Below, piece by piece: positions 1-6,567 of a stretch of DNA of 15,152 nt. Made by a program: the position numbers and the translations under genes. Source of the DNA: WGAB01 sp964406105 (GTDB lineage Bacteria; Hydrothermota; Hydrothermia; WGAB01); contig CAYOQK010000007.1 of NCBI GenBank assembly GCA_964406105.1, positions 1-15,152 of the forward strand, in the 5' to 3' direction. Each line of letters starts with the position of its first letter. Position 1 is the first letter of the stretch. The notes beneath the pieces are model-generated. The model saw nothing but the letters and a program-made list of their open reading frames with translations, searched no databases and was not told the origin of the DNA.

Positions 1-113
1 TCAATGAGGCGCTGGCTTCCTCCACGGATTTGGGGCAACCCCAGGGCTTCAAAGACATAAGACTTGATGGCATCAACATCTCCTTGGAGTAACACAAAAC
101 CTTTGTCCTCCAT
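1..113 (-). CDS. cas10: Cas10-family protein (type III CRISPR), N-terminal 37 residues only
   Basis: Only the first 37 codons are present; the gene continues past the left edge. The ATG at 113-111 follows a GAGGTGA ribosome binding site and lies 13 bases after the stop of the upstream CARF gene. The peptide has the pattern G-D-V-D-A-I-K-S-Y-V-F followed by L-P-Q-I-R-G-G-S. This matches the first strand of the Cas10/Cmr2 palm domain, where members show G-x-(V/I)-(Q/D)-x-(F/I) and then an IRG-x-S or DLW-x-GS stretch. In the family, Cas10 is the large subunit of the type III interference complex and makes cyclic oligoadenylates on target RNA binding. The motif lies about 10 residues from the start, so there is no room for an N-terminal HD nuclease domain; this looks like an HD-less Cas10. 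The call rests on a short peptide plus context (cas6 and a CARF gene upstream). Confidence 0.65.
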   Translation of the reverse strand, partial: MEDKGFVLLQGDVDAIKSYVFEALGLPQIRGGSQRLI

Positions 114-126
114 CAGTTCACCTCAC

Positions 127-1029
127 CTATTTTTCGCTAAACACATCCCCAAACAATCTCACCAAAAAATCTCGGGTGAGTTTGGTGTTGTTTGGGAGAT
201 TAAGGGAAAGAAAGTGCTGGTTGTCTTTGATCTTGCTGTAGACGCTTTGGAGCTGGTGTTCTACAGTACGGGGGCTTTTCCCTAACGCTTTGGCAATCTC
301 TCGTATGGTTCCTCCCTTCACCACTACGTAACGGAGGACCTTCTGTTCCGCCGGCGATAAACGACTCTCCACAAAGAGTTGGAGCGCGTAATGGCGACGG
401 CGCTCCCGTAGGGTCTTCACCAGCTCCGCTGCCCCAAAAGGATCCTCCTCCCTGGCAATCACCGTGAGGATCGGGTCCACGTCACCCCACGGAATGATAG
501 GAATCGGGACCAGCGAGACCTTGTCTCCTGCCTCCACCGGGAATAATCTTCGGGATTCTACCAAAGACTTGCTGGAAATCAGATGCCAGGCTTTGTCTTG
601 ATCGTCAAAAAGAAGCTGTGCGGCTACAATGCCATAGATGGCCATGGGTTTCCGACCTCCAGCCACCGAAAGATGGACCTGGAACCCTTTCTCTTTGGCC
701 GTTCGGATCACGCGGAACAGGGTGCGGAAGGTAGCGTTGATGGCCTGGCGGCTTTCCAAGTCGGCGAACTTCTTTCCAGAGGCTGAGGTAATGGAGTAGG
801 TGTGCAGTGTAATCCCCTCCAGGTGGTAATCCTCTTTAAAGATCTTTTGGAGCCTATCGTGTGCCGCGCGAACAGAGGGATCTGTCGTGTAAACGACCCA
901 CACCTCCTTGGGGTAAACGGGTGGACGGAGTTTATGTTGCAAGGCCCACACTGCCAAGGTAACCACTTGGGGCTCAGTTCCCAAGGTGGCCACGAGGACC
1001 GTGTTCTCCTCCTTACTGCGTTTCTTCAA
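127..1029 (-). CDS. CARF-domain protein (NE0113/Csx type) fused to a LuxR-type HTH
   Basis: About 300 residues. Residues 11-25 read VLVATLGTEPQVVTL, the N-terminal signature of the CRISPR NE0113 family, a CARF (Rossmann-like) fold that binds cyclic oligoadenylate. Residues 121-130 read SVAGGRKPMA, the second conserved CARF loop; its Ser and Lys are the kind of residues used for cOA binding or cleavage in ring nucleases. Residues 224-276 form a clear LuxR/GerE helix-turn-helix: an LSPAEQKVL start, then IREIAKALGKSPRTVEHQL. The protein could be a cOA-responsive regulator, a ring nuclease, or both. I chose the TTG at 1029-1027 because GGGAGGG (1035-1041) precedes it by 5 bases; a TTG at 1059 adds 10 residues but has no such site. 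It overlaps the end of cas6 by 17 bases, suggesting translational coupling. Family call is firm; the biochemical role is inference. Confidence 0.82.
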   Translation of the reverse strand: MKKRSKEENTVLVATLGTEPQVVTLAVWALQHKLRPPVYPKEVWVVYTTDPSVRAAHDRLQKIFKEDYHLEGITLHTYSITSASGKKFADLESRQAINATFRTLFRVIRTAKEKGFQVHLSVAGGRKPMAIYGIVAAQLLFDDQDKAWHLISSKSLVESRRLFPVEAGDKVSLVPIPIIPWGDVDPILTVIAREEDPFGAAELVKTLRERRRHYALQLFVESRLSPAEQKVLRYVVVKGGTIREIAKALGKSPRTVEHQLQSVYSKIKDNQHFLSLNLPNNTKLTRDFLVRLFGDVFSEK

Positions 1030-1825
1030 CAGAGCCCTCCCATTTCGTACCCTGTGCAACTTTCGGTGAGGTTTTCACCACCTCCACCATCCCAAAACCC
1101 TGGCTGTTTTTGGCGCCTAAGCCAGTGTCGTATGCCAGGGTTAGGTAGGGTTCGGGTAAGTGGAGTTCAAACAGGCCTGTCCAGGCCTTGATCACGGTTC
1201 CCTTGAACTGGGTGATCACCTCTTTACGCGGCCGCACCACCTTAATGGAAGCCTCCCCCAGGGGAGGTAAAGGACGATCAGGATGCAGGCGATAGTATGC
1301 CTCGGCCTTACGACGAAGGTTGTCCAGCAGGAGCTCCTCAAACTCCGCCTCGTAAGGTGTGAAGTAGTAGGTTTTTCGCTTGCCCTCCCGGGTGTACAGG
1401 GTTCGGTACACCGTGATTGGGGAAAGGGTTTTGACCAGTACGGGACCCTCGGCCCGGAGCGGCATTTCTACCTCAATGGCCTGAAATTGACAAAGGGTAC
1501 CGTTAAGGCGGAATTCACGATGCTGCACCAAATGAACCGCTAAGGATTCCAGAATCTCATGGTCTACAGAGCCAATTTTTAACAGGATGGGCCCTTCCAA
1601 GGTTAGGGTTCGGGTTTTTGGATCATACGTTCTTCGGGAAGCCTGCAGGCGCGAGAAGGTGAAGAGTTTGAACCTCCGTTTTCCACGAGAGAATCCTTCG
1701 TTATGGAGCCATTGAGCCAGCGCTTGGTGAAGGTTTCGGTAGATGAACCCCTGCACCAAATGCTGGTAGTGGACCGGCACCTGAAGCCTTCCGGAAAGGG
1801 GCTCAAACCTTAGGCGGATGCGCAT
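1013..1825 (-). CDS. cas6: Cas6 CRISPR pre-crRNA endoribonuclease
   Basis: About 270 residues, normal for Cas6. Cas6 is a RAMP-fold nuclease that cuts the CRISPR transcript within each repeat to give crRNAs. The C-terminal glycine-rich loop GLGAKNSQGFGMV (residues 235-247) is the family hallmark. The N-terminal stretch PVHYQHLVQGFIYRNL (17-32) matches the conserved first helix of Cas6, and its histidines (19, 22) are candidates for catalysis. The ATG at 1825-1823 is preceded by GGAGG at 5 bases spacing; a GTG at 1837 would overlap that site, so I prefer the ATG. It is the first gene of the minus-strand cas operon, followed by the CARF-HTH gene (17-base overlap) and cas10. The repeats it would process are not in this window. 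Confidence 0.9.
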   Translation of the reverse strand: MRIRLRFEPLSGRLQVPVHYQHLVQGFIYRNLHQALAQWLHNEGFSRGKRRFKLFTFSRLQASRRTYDPKTRTLTLEGPILLKIGSVDHEILESLAVHLVQHREFRLNGTLCQFQAIEVEMPLRAEGPVLVKTLSPITVYRTLYTREGKRKTYYFTPYEAEFEELLLDNLRRKAEAYYRLHPDRPLPPLGEASIKVVRPRKEVITQFKGTVIKAWTGLFELHLPEPYLTLAYDTGLGAKNSQGFGMVEVVKTSPKVAQGTKWEGSVEETQ

Positions 1826-1925
1826 GCACACCTCCACCCTTCTGAGGGACGGTCAAAGGAGGGGACACGAGAAGGTAGAAATCCACGCCCCTTTCCGCTT
1901 TCGGAAGCTTTCCACACTTCAAATA

Positions 1926-2002
1926 CCGGCACGGCTCCTCCCTTCGCCTCATCCTGCAAAGCCTCTTTCATTTTCTTGTTTCCCCAATTTTTGCCGTGCC
2001 GG
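1926..2002. repeat. 10-bp perfect inverted repeat in the cas operon leader
   Basis: The arms are ccggcacggc (1926-1935) and gccgtgccgg (1993-2002), exact reverse complements 57 bases apart. They lie between the proposed promoter and cas6, so they would be in the transcribed leader. They could form a long-loop stem or be a split protein binding site. A second small hairpin, ttccg-cttt-cggaa, lies at 1893-1906. Confidence 0.5.
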
Positions 2003-2009
2003 GTACTTA

Positions 2010-2039
2010 ATGATTAACAGAAAAAGGGATGGGTGTCAA
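2010..2039 (-). promoter_or_regulatory. Probable promoter of the cas6-CARF-cas10 operon
   Basis: On the minus strand a perfect -35 TTGACA (2039-2034) is followed after 18 bases by AATCAT (2015-2010), a 4-of-6 match to the -10 consensus. It lies about 185 bases before the cas6 start, giving a long leader. The -35 is strong and the -10 is weak. Confidence 0.45.
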
Positions 2040-2485
2040 GCCCCTTTAGTGCGGAGGGGTTTTGCCTGATTGATCGGAGGAATAGGAAACTCTTGAGACC
2101 CGTACAGCGGGATCAGGAAGCGGTAGGATTCCGCAATCTCGGCATCGGTCACACCCACGAAGTGGAACCAGGTATCAGGGGCTCGGGGAAAGATGTTTTG
2201 GTGCGAATCTTGGCGGTCCCGTGGTTGCAGGGCCAAGCGGGCCCGTGGATTCTGCTTCGTCTTCCCAGTGGGAACAAAGAAACCCAATCCTTCCGGAGAG
2301 GATAGGAGCCCTTTGACTCGTTTGGGATACGTAGAGCCGTTTGTATCCACCCGGGTGAAGAGATCATCAGGGGGATCATCGTAGGGTTATCCGTGGAGGA
2401 TCCAACCCCGTGCCCAGGTGCGAAGGATTTGGGCGCCCCGAAGGGGGGTCTTGTGACGGAGCAGAGGGTTAGGAGGGCAGAGTAT
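2036..2485 (-). pseudogene. Possible decayed protein-coding gene upstream of the cas operon (unrecognised)
   Basis: A minus-strand reading frame runs from 2485 to a TGA at 2038-2036 and is broken once by TAA at 2389-2387. Both halves read like real protein rather than shadow sequence, with GC-rich third positions. Upstream of the stop is RGAQILRTWARGWILHG; downstream are DDPPDDLFTRVDTNGS and, near the end, APDTWFHFVGVTDAEI. No start codon with a ribosome binding site is visible after the TAA. I do not recognise the family. Its strand and position suggest it could once have belonged to the cas operon, but its end overlaps the proposed cas promoter. It could also be a chance open frame. Confidence 0.3.
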
Positions 2486-2513
2486 TCACGGGGTGGACAC
2501 CTCTTCTCTGCCC
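2475..2513. repeat. 8-bp inverted repeat upstream of the nadC operon
   Basis: The arms are gggcagag (2475-2482) and ctctgccc (2506-2513), perfect reverse complements separated by 23 bases, about 80 bases before the nadC start. It could be an operator or RNA stem controlling NAD synthesis. No known NAD-regulator site is recognised. Confidence 0.35.
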
Positions 2514-2591
2514 CGTCTTGAGCCGTGGGGGTTGGCCCTGTACCCTTGGGGACCCTTCAAAGACACCGTGAATTTGATTCGGAGGCTTGTG

Positions 2592-3440
2592 ATGGGATTC
2601 CACAGAGAGCATCTTTATCGGCGTTTGGTGGAACAAGCATTGGAAGAGGATTTAGGGGTAGCGGGAGATGTGACCTCCCGGTTGCTCTTCGGGGAACATC
2701 AGAGGGAGGGAGTGGCCCTTATCCTGAGCCGAGAGCCTGGGGTGTTGGCAGGGAGTCGGTTGGCTGAGATGACTTTCCAAATGGTGGATCCTGCGGTTCA
2801 AGTGGAGTTTCAGTGGGAAGACGGGGATGAGTTCCCTGCCGGCGCTGTCATCGCTCGGATACAGGGCTCGGTGGCCTCGTTGCTGGAGGCAGAACGTACC
2901 GCCTTGAACTTTTTGGGTCGGCTCTCTGGCATTGCCACCTTAACCCGCCGGTACGTGCAGGCTCTGGAGGGCACTGGGGCTGTGTTGTTAGACACGCGGA
3001 AGACCACGCCGGGTTGGCGGTGGGTAGAAAAAGAGGCCGTGCGTGTGGGAGGAGCCGCGAACCATCGGTTTGGGTTGTTTGATGGGATCCTCATCAAGGA
3101 CAACCACATCCGATGGGCCGGGGGGATTGCTGAGGCTTTGAAACGCGCGAGGCTGCGGGCCCCCCATGGAATGAAGGTAGAGATTGAGGTCACCAACCTG
3201 AAAGAACTTCAAGAGGCGTTGGACTACGGTGCCGATATCGTGCTGTTGGACAACTTTGACTTAGAGGATCTCCGAGAAGCCTTAGAGCGGATCCCTCCGG
3301 ATGTCCGGGTGGAGGTTTCTGGAGGAGTTACTTTGGAGAACATACGTCAAATCGCCCTTTTAGGGGTGCATTACATTTCCGTGGGGGCCCTTACCCATTC
3401 TGCACGGTGGATCAACTTCAGCATGGAGGCCGAGGCATGA
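2592..3440 (+). CDS. nadC: Nicotinate-nucleotide pyrophosphorylase (carboxylating), quinolinate phosphoribosyltransferase
   Basis: 282 residues, the usual length. The enzyme converts quinolinate and PRPP to nicotinate mononucleotide, CO2 and PPi (EC 2.4.2.19) in cytosolic de novo NAD synthesis. Visible family motifs are ERTALNFLGRLSGIAT (101-116), DTRKTTPG (134-141), NHRFGLFDGILIKDNH (157-172), EIEV (197-200), LLDN (218-221), EVSGGV (241-246) and ISVGALTHS (262-270). These cover the substrate-binding Arg, Lys and His residues and the phosphate loops. The ATG at 2592 has GGAGG at 6 bases spacing (2581-2585). An in-frame GTG at 2493 would add 33 residues unlike NadC and is rejected. It is first in a plus-strand operon, and its stop overlaps the nadA start as ATGA. 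Confidence 0.95.
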   Translation: MGFHREHLYRRLVEQALEEDLGVAGDVTSRLLFGEHQREGVALILSREPGVLAGSRLAEMTFQMVDPAVQVEFQWEDGDEFPAGAVIARIQGSVASLLEAERTALNFLGRLSGIATLTRRYVQALEGTGAVLLDTRKTTPGWRWVEKEAVRVGGAANHRFGLFDGILIKDNHIRWAGGIAEALKRARLRAPHGMKVEIEVTNLKELQEALDYGADIVLLDNFDLEDLREALERIPPDVRVEVSGGVTLENIRQIALLGVHYISVGALTHSARWINFSMEAEA

Positions 3441-4393
3441 CACCCAGAGACTTGATCCAAGAGATCCAACGGCTCAAGCGGGAAAAACAGGCAGTGATCC
3501 TGGCTCACAATTACCAAGTGGGAGAGGTGCAGGCGGTAGCGGACTTTGTGGGGGATTCCCTGGACCTTTCCCTTAAGGCGGCTCAAACCGAGGCCCGGAT
3601 CATTGTGTTTGCTGGGGTTCATTTCATGGCCGAAACGGCGGCCATTCTTTCGCCGGACAAAACGGTATTGATCCCGGCACCTGAGGCAGGGTGCAGTTTG
3701 GCCGACAGCATCACAGCGGAGGACATTCGGCGTTGGAAAGCCAAACACCCGGAGGGGGTGGTGGTCTCGTACGTAAACACCACAGCCGAGGTCAAGGCCG
3801 AAAGCGACTACTGTTGCACCTCCTCCAATGCGGTGCAGGTGGTTTCTCAAATCCCACAGGATCGGAGAATCCTGTTCGTCCCCGACTTTTTCCTCGGATC
3901 CTATGTGATGCGTCAGACGGGCCGGCCGATGACCCTATGGCCGGGCCGGTGTCATGTGCACCAGCGGTTTACCGTGGATCGGCTGATGGGCTTGGTACAG
4001 GAGTATCCCGAGGCCCAGGTGCTGGTCCATCCGGAAAGCCAGGCTTCTCCAGTTTTGGCGGAATGGGTTCGCCGGGGGGTGTTGCCCGGTGATCGGGTGC
4101 AGTTTGCCTCTACAGGGGGAATGGTCAAAAAGGCAGCTGAGGCGCCTGCAGGGGCCCTTTTCCTGATCGCTACGGAGGTGGGCCTGGTGGAGAGACTCCA
4201 GCGGGAATTCCCTGACAAGACCTTTATCCCGGTGGACGATCGGGCGATCTGCGAGTACATGAAGATGAACACCTTAGAGGGCATATACCGATCGCTGCGG
4301 GACGAGGTGCATCGGGTTACCGTTCCCGAGGACGTGAGGCGTCGGGCAGAGCAGGCCCTTCGCCGGATGCTGGAGATCCGGCCGTATATTTAG
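3437..4393 (+). CDS. nadA: Quinolinate synthase
   Basis: 318 residues. The enzyme condenses iminoaspartate with dihydroxyacetone phosphate to make quinolinate, using a 4Fe-4S cluster (EC 2.5.1.72). Motifs in order are HNYQ (24-27), GDSLDLS (39-45), SYVNTTAEVKAESDYCCTSS (111-130), GRCHVHQRF (170-178), HPESQ (198-202), STGGM (225-229) and DDRAICEYMKMNTLEG (267-282). By family comparison the cluster ligands are Cys86, Cys172 and Cys272, all present. The ATG at 3437 overlaps the nadC stop, and GGAGG at 3425-3429 sits 7 bases before it; the longer in-frame start at 3407 is unnecessary. It feeds NadC directly. The enzyme supplying iminoaspartate (NadB or aspartate dehydrogenase) is not in the window. 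Confidence 0.95.
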   Translation: MTPRDLIQEIQRLKREKQAVILAHNYQVGEVQAVADFVGDSLDLSLKAAQTEARIIVFAGVHFMAETAAILSPDKTVLIPAPEAGCSLADSITAEDIRRWKAKHPEGVVVSYVNTTAEVKAESDYCCTSSNAVQVVSQIPQDRRILFVPDFFLGSYVMRQTGRPMTLWPGRCHVHQRFTVDRLMGLVQEYPEAQVLVHPESQASPVLAEWVRRGVLPGDRVQFASTGGMVKKAAEAPAGALFLIATEVGLVERLQREFPDKTFIPVDDRAICEYMKMNTLEGIYRSLRDEVHRVTVPEDVRRRAEQALRRMLEIRPYI

Positions 4394-4419
4394 CCCACAT
4401 CCAGAGAGGAGGTTTTGCC

Positions 4420-5244
4420 ATGATGGAGGATTTGGGTCGGAAGTTGGTGGAGGCGGAGCAATACCTTCGGGAACGGATTTCGGCTCCCCCTGAGGTGGGC
4501 ATTGTGTTGGGTTCAGGGTTGGGGGGATTGGCAGAAGACATTGAAAAAGAAGAGGAGATCCCCTACTGGGACATCCCGCATTTCCCTGTGTCCACGGTGA
4601 AGGGACACCGGGGGAAACTGATCTTTGGCACCCTAAGCGGCAAACGGGTGATGGCGATGCAGGGGCGGTTTCACTACTACGAAGGGTACTCCACCGCGGA
4701 GGTGACCTTTCCCATTCGGGTGATGAGGCTGTTGGGGGTGAGTGTTCTCATCGTGTCTAACGCCGCTGGAGGTGTGAATCCCAGGTTTCGGCCCGGTGAT
4801 TTGATGATGATCGTGGACCACATCAACTTGATCCCGGACAACCCGTTGCGTGGTCCGAACGACGACACCTTAGGGCCCCGATTCCCCTCCATGCACAACG
4901 CCTATGACAAGGGGCTGCGGGATCTGGCCGTGGAGGTCGCCAAGAAGAAAGGGGTGTTTTTCCATCAGGGGGTATACGTGGCGTTGCCAGGGCCCAACCT
5001 GGAAACGCCAGCCGAATATCTGTTCATCCGTACCATTGGAGGAGATGCCGTAGGCATGTCCACGGTGCCAGAGGTCATCGTGGCCAATCACATGGGTATG
5101 AAGGTATTGGGATTTTCGGTGATCACCAACGTGGCGAACCCCTATCAGCCGGAGCCTGCCACCCACGAGGAAGTCGTGGCCATGGCCGAACGGGCAGGGG
5201 GAGAGTTGGCCCGGCTGGTCAAGGGCATTCTGGAGCTCCTCTGA
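4420..5244 (+). CDS. Purine nucleoside phosphorylase, trimeric PNP family
   Basis: 274 residues. This type of enzyme splits purine (deoxy)nucleosides with phosphate into base and (deoxy)ribose 1-phosphate (EC 2.4.2.1) in purine salvage. Motifs are GSGLGGL (31-37, phosphate site), GRFHYYEGY (82-90), NAAGG (114-118), GPNLETPAE (191-199, with the base-contacting Glu195), VGMSTVPE (211-218) and SVITN (233-237). Asn237 fits the position that favours 6-oxopurines (guanosine, inosine) in the trimeric class. The MTAP branch usually differs at these base-binding positions, so PNP is preferred. The ATG at 4420 follows AGAGGAGG at about 7 bases. It lies 26 bases after nadA and 8 bases before the methyltransferase gene. 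Confidence 0.92.
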   Translation: MMEDLGRKLVEAEQYLRERISAPPEVGIVLGSGLGGLAEDIEKEEEIPYWDIPHFPVSTVKGHRGKLIFGTLSGKRVMAMQGRFHYYEGYSTAEVTFPIRVMRLLGVSVLIVSNAAGGVNPRFRPGDLMMIVDHINLIPDNPLRGPNDDTLGPRFPSMHNAYDKGLRDLAVEVAKKKGVFFHQGVYVALPGPNLETPAEYLFIRTIGGDAVGMSTVPEVIVANHMGMKVLGFSVITNVANPYQPEPATHEEVVAMAERAGGELARLVKGILELL

Positions 5245-5252
5245 GGTTCACA

Positions 5253-6416
5253 ATGAAACGCGTGGTGGTGAAGGGGCCAGCGGGAAGGCTCCATCCCTGG
5301 ATCTATAGCAAGCGCATTGTGGATCCCGGGGAGGCAGAACCTGGAGATGCGGTGGTGGTGTATAACACGCGGGGGAGGTTTTTGGGGTCCTATCTCTACA
5401 ACCCCCGTTCCGTGTTGGCCCTTCGTCGTTACTCCTGGAAAGAGGAGCCCTTAGACTACCTGGCCATCAAGGAGCGACTCTTTCGGGCCCTTGAGTACCG
5501 GGAGTTCTTGTTTCGTCGGAGCCGGGAAACTGCATACCGTTGGGTTCATAGTGAGGCGGACGGCTTGCCGGGCCTCGTGGTGGATCGGTATGAGAGGGGG
5601 GTGGTGTTTCAAATCAACAGCCTGGGCATGGAGAAGCGCCGAGGGGATTTGCTGAAAGCCCTTCAGGACTTATGGGAGCCGGCGTTTATCGTGGAGAAGA
5701 GCGATACCGCAGGCCGTAGAGAGGAGGGATTAGAACCTCGGCAAGGGGTGGTGTATGGAGAGCTGCCCGAACCTTTGGAGATCACTGTGGCGGGGATGAG
5801 GTATCGGGTTGATGTTCTCAAGGGCAACAAAACCGGTTTTTTCTTTGATCAACGAGACAACCGTAAGGTGATGGAAACCTGGGCCCGGGGACGGGTCCTG
5901 GATCTCTTCGCCTATACCGGCGGGTTCACTCTTCATCTGCTCAAGGGTGGAGCCCAACGGGTTTTTGCAGTGGAAGGGAATGCCGATAATGCCCGTTTGA
6001 TCCACCTGAATGTGGAGATCAACGGCTTGGATCCCCAACGGGTCACCGTCTTTCGGAAGAACGTTTTTGATTTTGTGGAAGAGATGCTTCTGGCTGGAGA
6101 ACAATTTGACGTGATTGTGTTGGATCCCCCGGCCTTTACCCACAAGAGGCAAACCCGCAATGGAGCCTTGAAGGGATACCGGCTTTTGCACGATCGCGTG
6201 ATCCGTTTGCTCCGTCCTGGTGGTTTGGTGGCCACCTTTTCCTGTGCCGCTCACGTAACGGACCAAGACCTGTTGGAGTCTTTTCAGCGGGCAGCGGAAA
6301 CCTTGGGGCGTTCCTTTCGCGTAGTTCACCGCTTTCAGCAGGCCCCAGACCATCCTATCCTTTTGGGGTTCCCCGAAAGTGCCTATTTGAAGGGGTGGCT
6401 GTTTCAGGCGGTTTGA
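5253..6416 (+). CDS. RlmI-like class I SAM-dependent 23S rRNA (cytosine-C5) methyltransferase
   Basis: 387 residues, typical for the RlmI/RlmO group. Members methylate C5 of a cytosine in 23S rRNA (C1962 in E. coli) using SAM. An N-terminal PUA-like RNA-binding region (about 1-70) is followed by RWVHSEADGLPGLVVDRY (96-113), GNKTGFFFDQRDNR (191-204), the SAM-binding motif VLDLFAYTGGF (215-225), DPPAF (291-295) and SCAAH (330-334) with the likely catalytic Cys331. All the main motifs are intact. The ATG at 5253 uses a GAGG that overlaps the stop of the PNP gene, so the two are probably coupled. It is last in the nadC operon; a hairpin terminator starts right at its stop. The exact target nucleotide is inferred from family, not shown. 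Confidence 0.9.
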   Translation: MKRVVVKGPAGRLHPWIYSKRIVDPGEAEPGDAVVVYNTRGRFLGSYLYNPRSVLALRRYSWKEEPLDYLAIKERLFRALEYREFLFRRSRETAYRWVHSEADGLPGLVVDRYERGVVFQINSLGMEKRRGDLLKALQDLWEPAFIVEKSDTAGRREEGLEPRQGVVYGELPEPLEITVAGMRYRVDVLKGNKTGFFFDQRDNRKVMETWARGRVLDLFAYTGGFTLHLLKGGAQRVFAVEGNADNARLIHLNVEINGLDPQRVTVFRKNVFDFVEEMLLAGEQFDVIVLDPPAFTHKRQTRNGALKGYRLLHDRVIRLLRPGGLVATFSCAAHVTDQDLLESFQRAAETLGRSFRVVHRFQQAPDHPILLGFPESAYLKGWLFQAV

Positions 6417-6443
6417 TCCCACCTGGCTTGAAGGGGATCTTTT
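6415..6443 (+). terminator. Rho-independent terminator of the nadC-nadA-PNP-methyltransferase operon
   Basis: GATCCC (6415-6420) pairs with GGGATC (6434-6439) across a 13-base loop, followed by TTTT (6440-6443). The stem begins inside the stop codon of the methyltransferase gene. Confidence 0.55.
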
Positions 6444-6506
6444 CGTGATGTAGATCGCGGGGTCCACGATCCTTGACCCGGTGTTCAAGTGTTTGGAACG
6501 GCTTAC

Positions 6507-6540
6507 AAAAGCAGTGGGGCTGGCTTTATGCCAGCCCCAC
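6507..6540 (-). terminator. Rho-independent terminator of the small T9SS cargo gene
   Basis: A perfect 11-bp stem (6514-6524 with 6530-6540) with a 5-base loop. On the minus strand it is followed after 3 bases by TTTT (6510-6507). It lies 27 bases past the stop of the gene ending at 6568. Confidence 0.85.
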
Positions 6541-6567
6541 GGGAAGCCCTTTGATGGAGGAAAGGGA

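Larger units (their letters stand above)
1826..2591. other. 766-base divergent intergenic region between cas6 and nadC
   Basis: It holds the cas promoter, the leader inverted repeat, the possible gene remnant and an inverted repeat ahead of nadC. I see no CRISPR repeat-spacer array, tRNA or transposase. I found no convincing -35/-10 pair for the nadC operon. Confidence 0.6.

Noticed and set aside
2041..2063. Terminator-like hairpin CCCCT...AGGGG followed by TTTT on the plus strand
   Set aside because: Only a 5-bp stem with a 9-base loop, and no plus-strand gene ends before it.
2493..2591. N-terminal extension of NadC from a GTG at 2493
   Set aside because: The 33 extra residues do not resemble NadC, and the ATG at 2592 has a perfectly placed GGAGG.
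1838..2591. CRISPR array next to the cas genes
   Set aside because: No 25-40 base direct repeat recurs; only isolated inverted repeats are present.
5730..6488. 252-codon minus-strand open frame
   Set aside because: It is the complement of the well-supported RlmI-like gene with no domain of its own.
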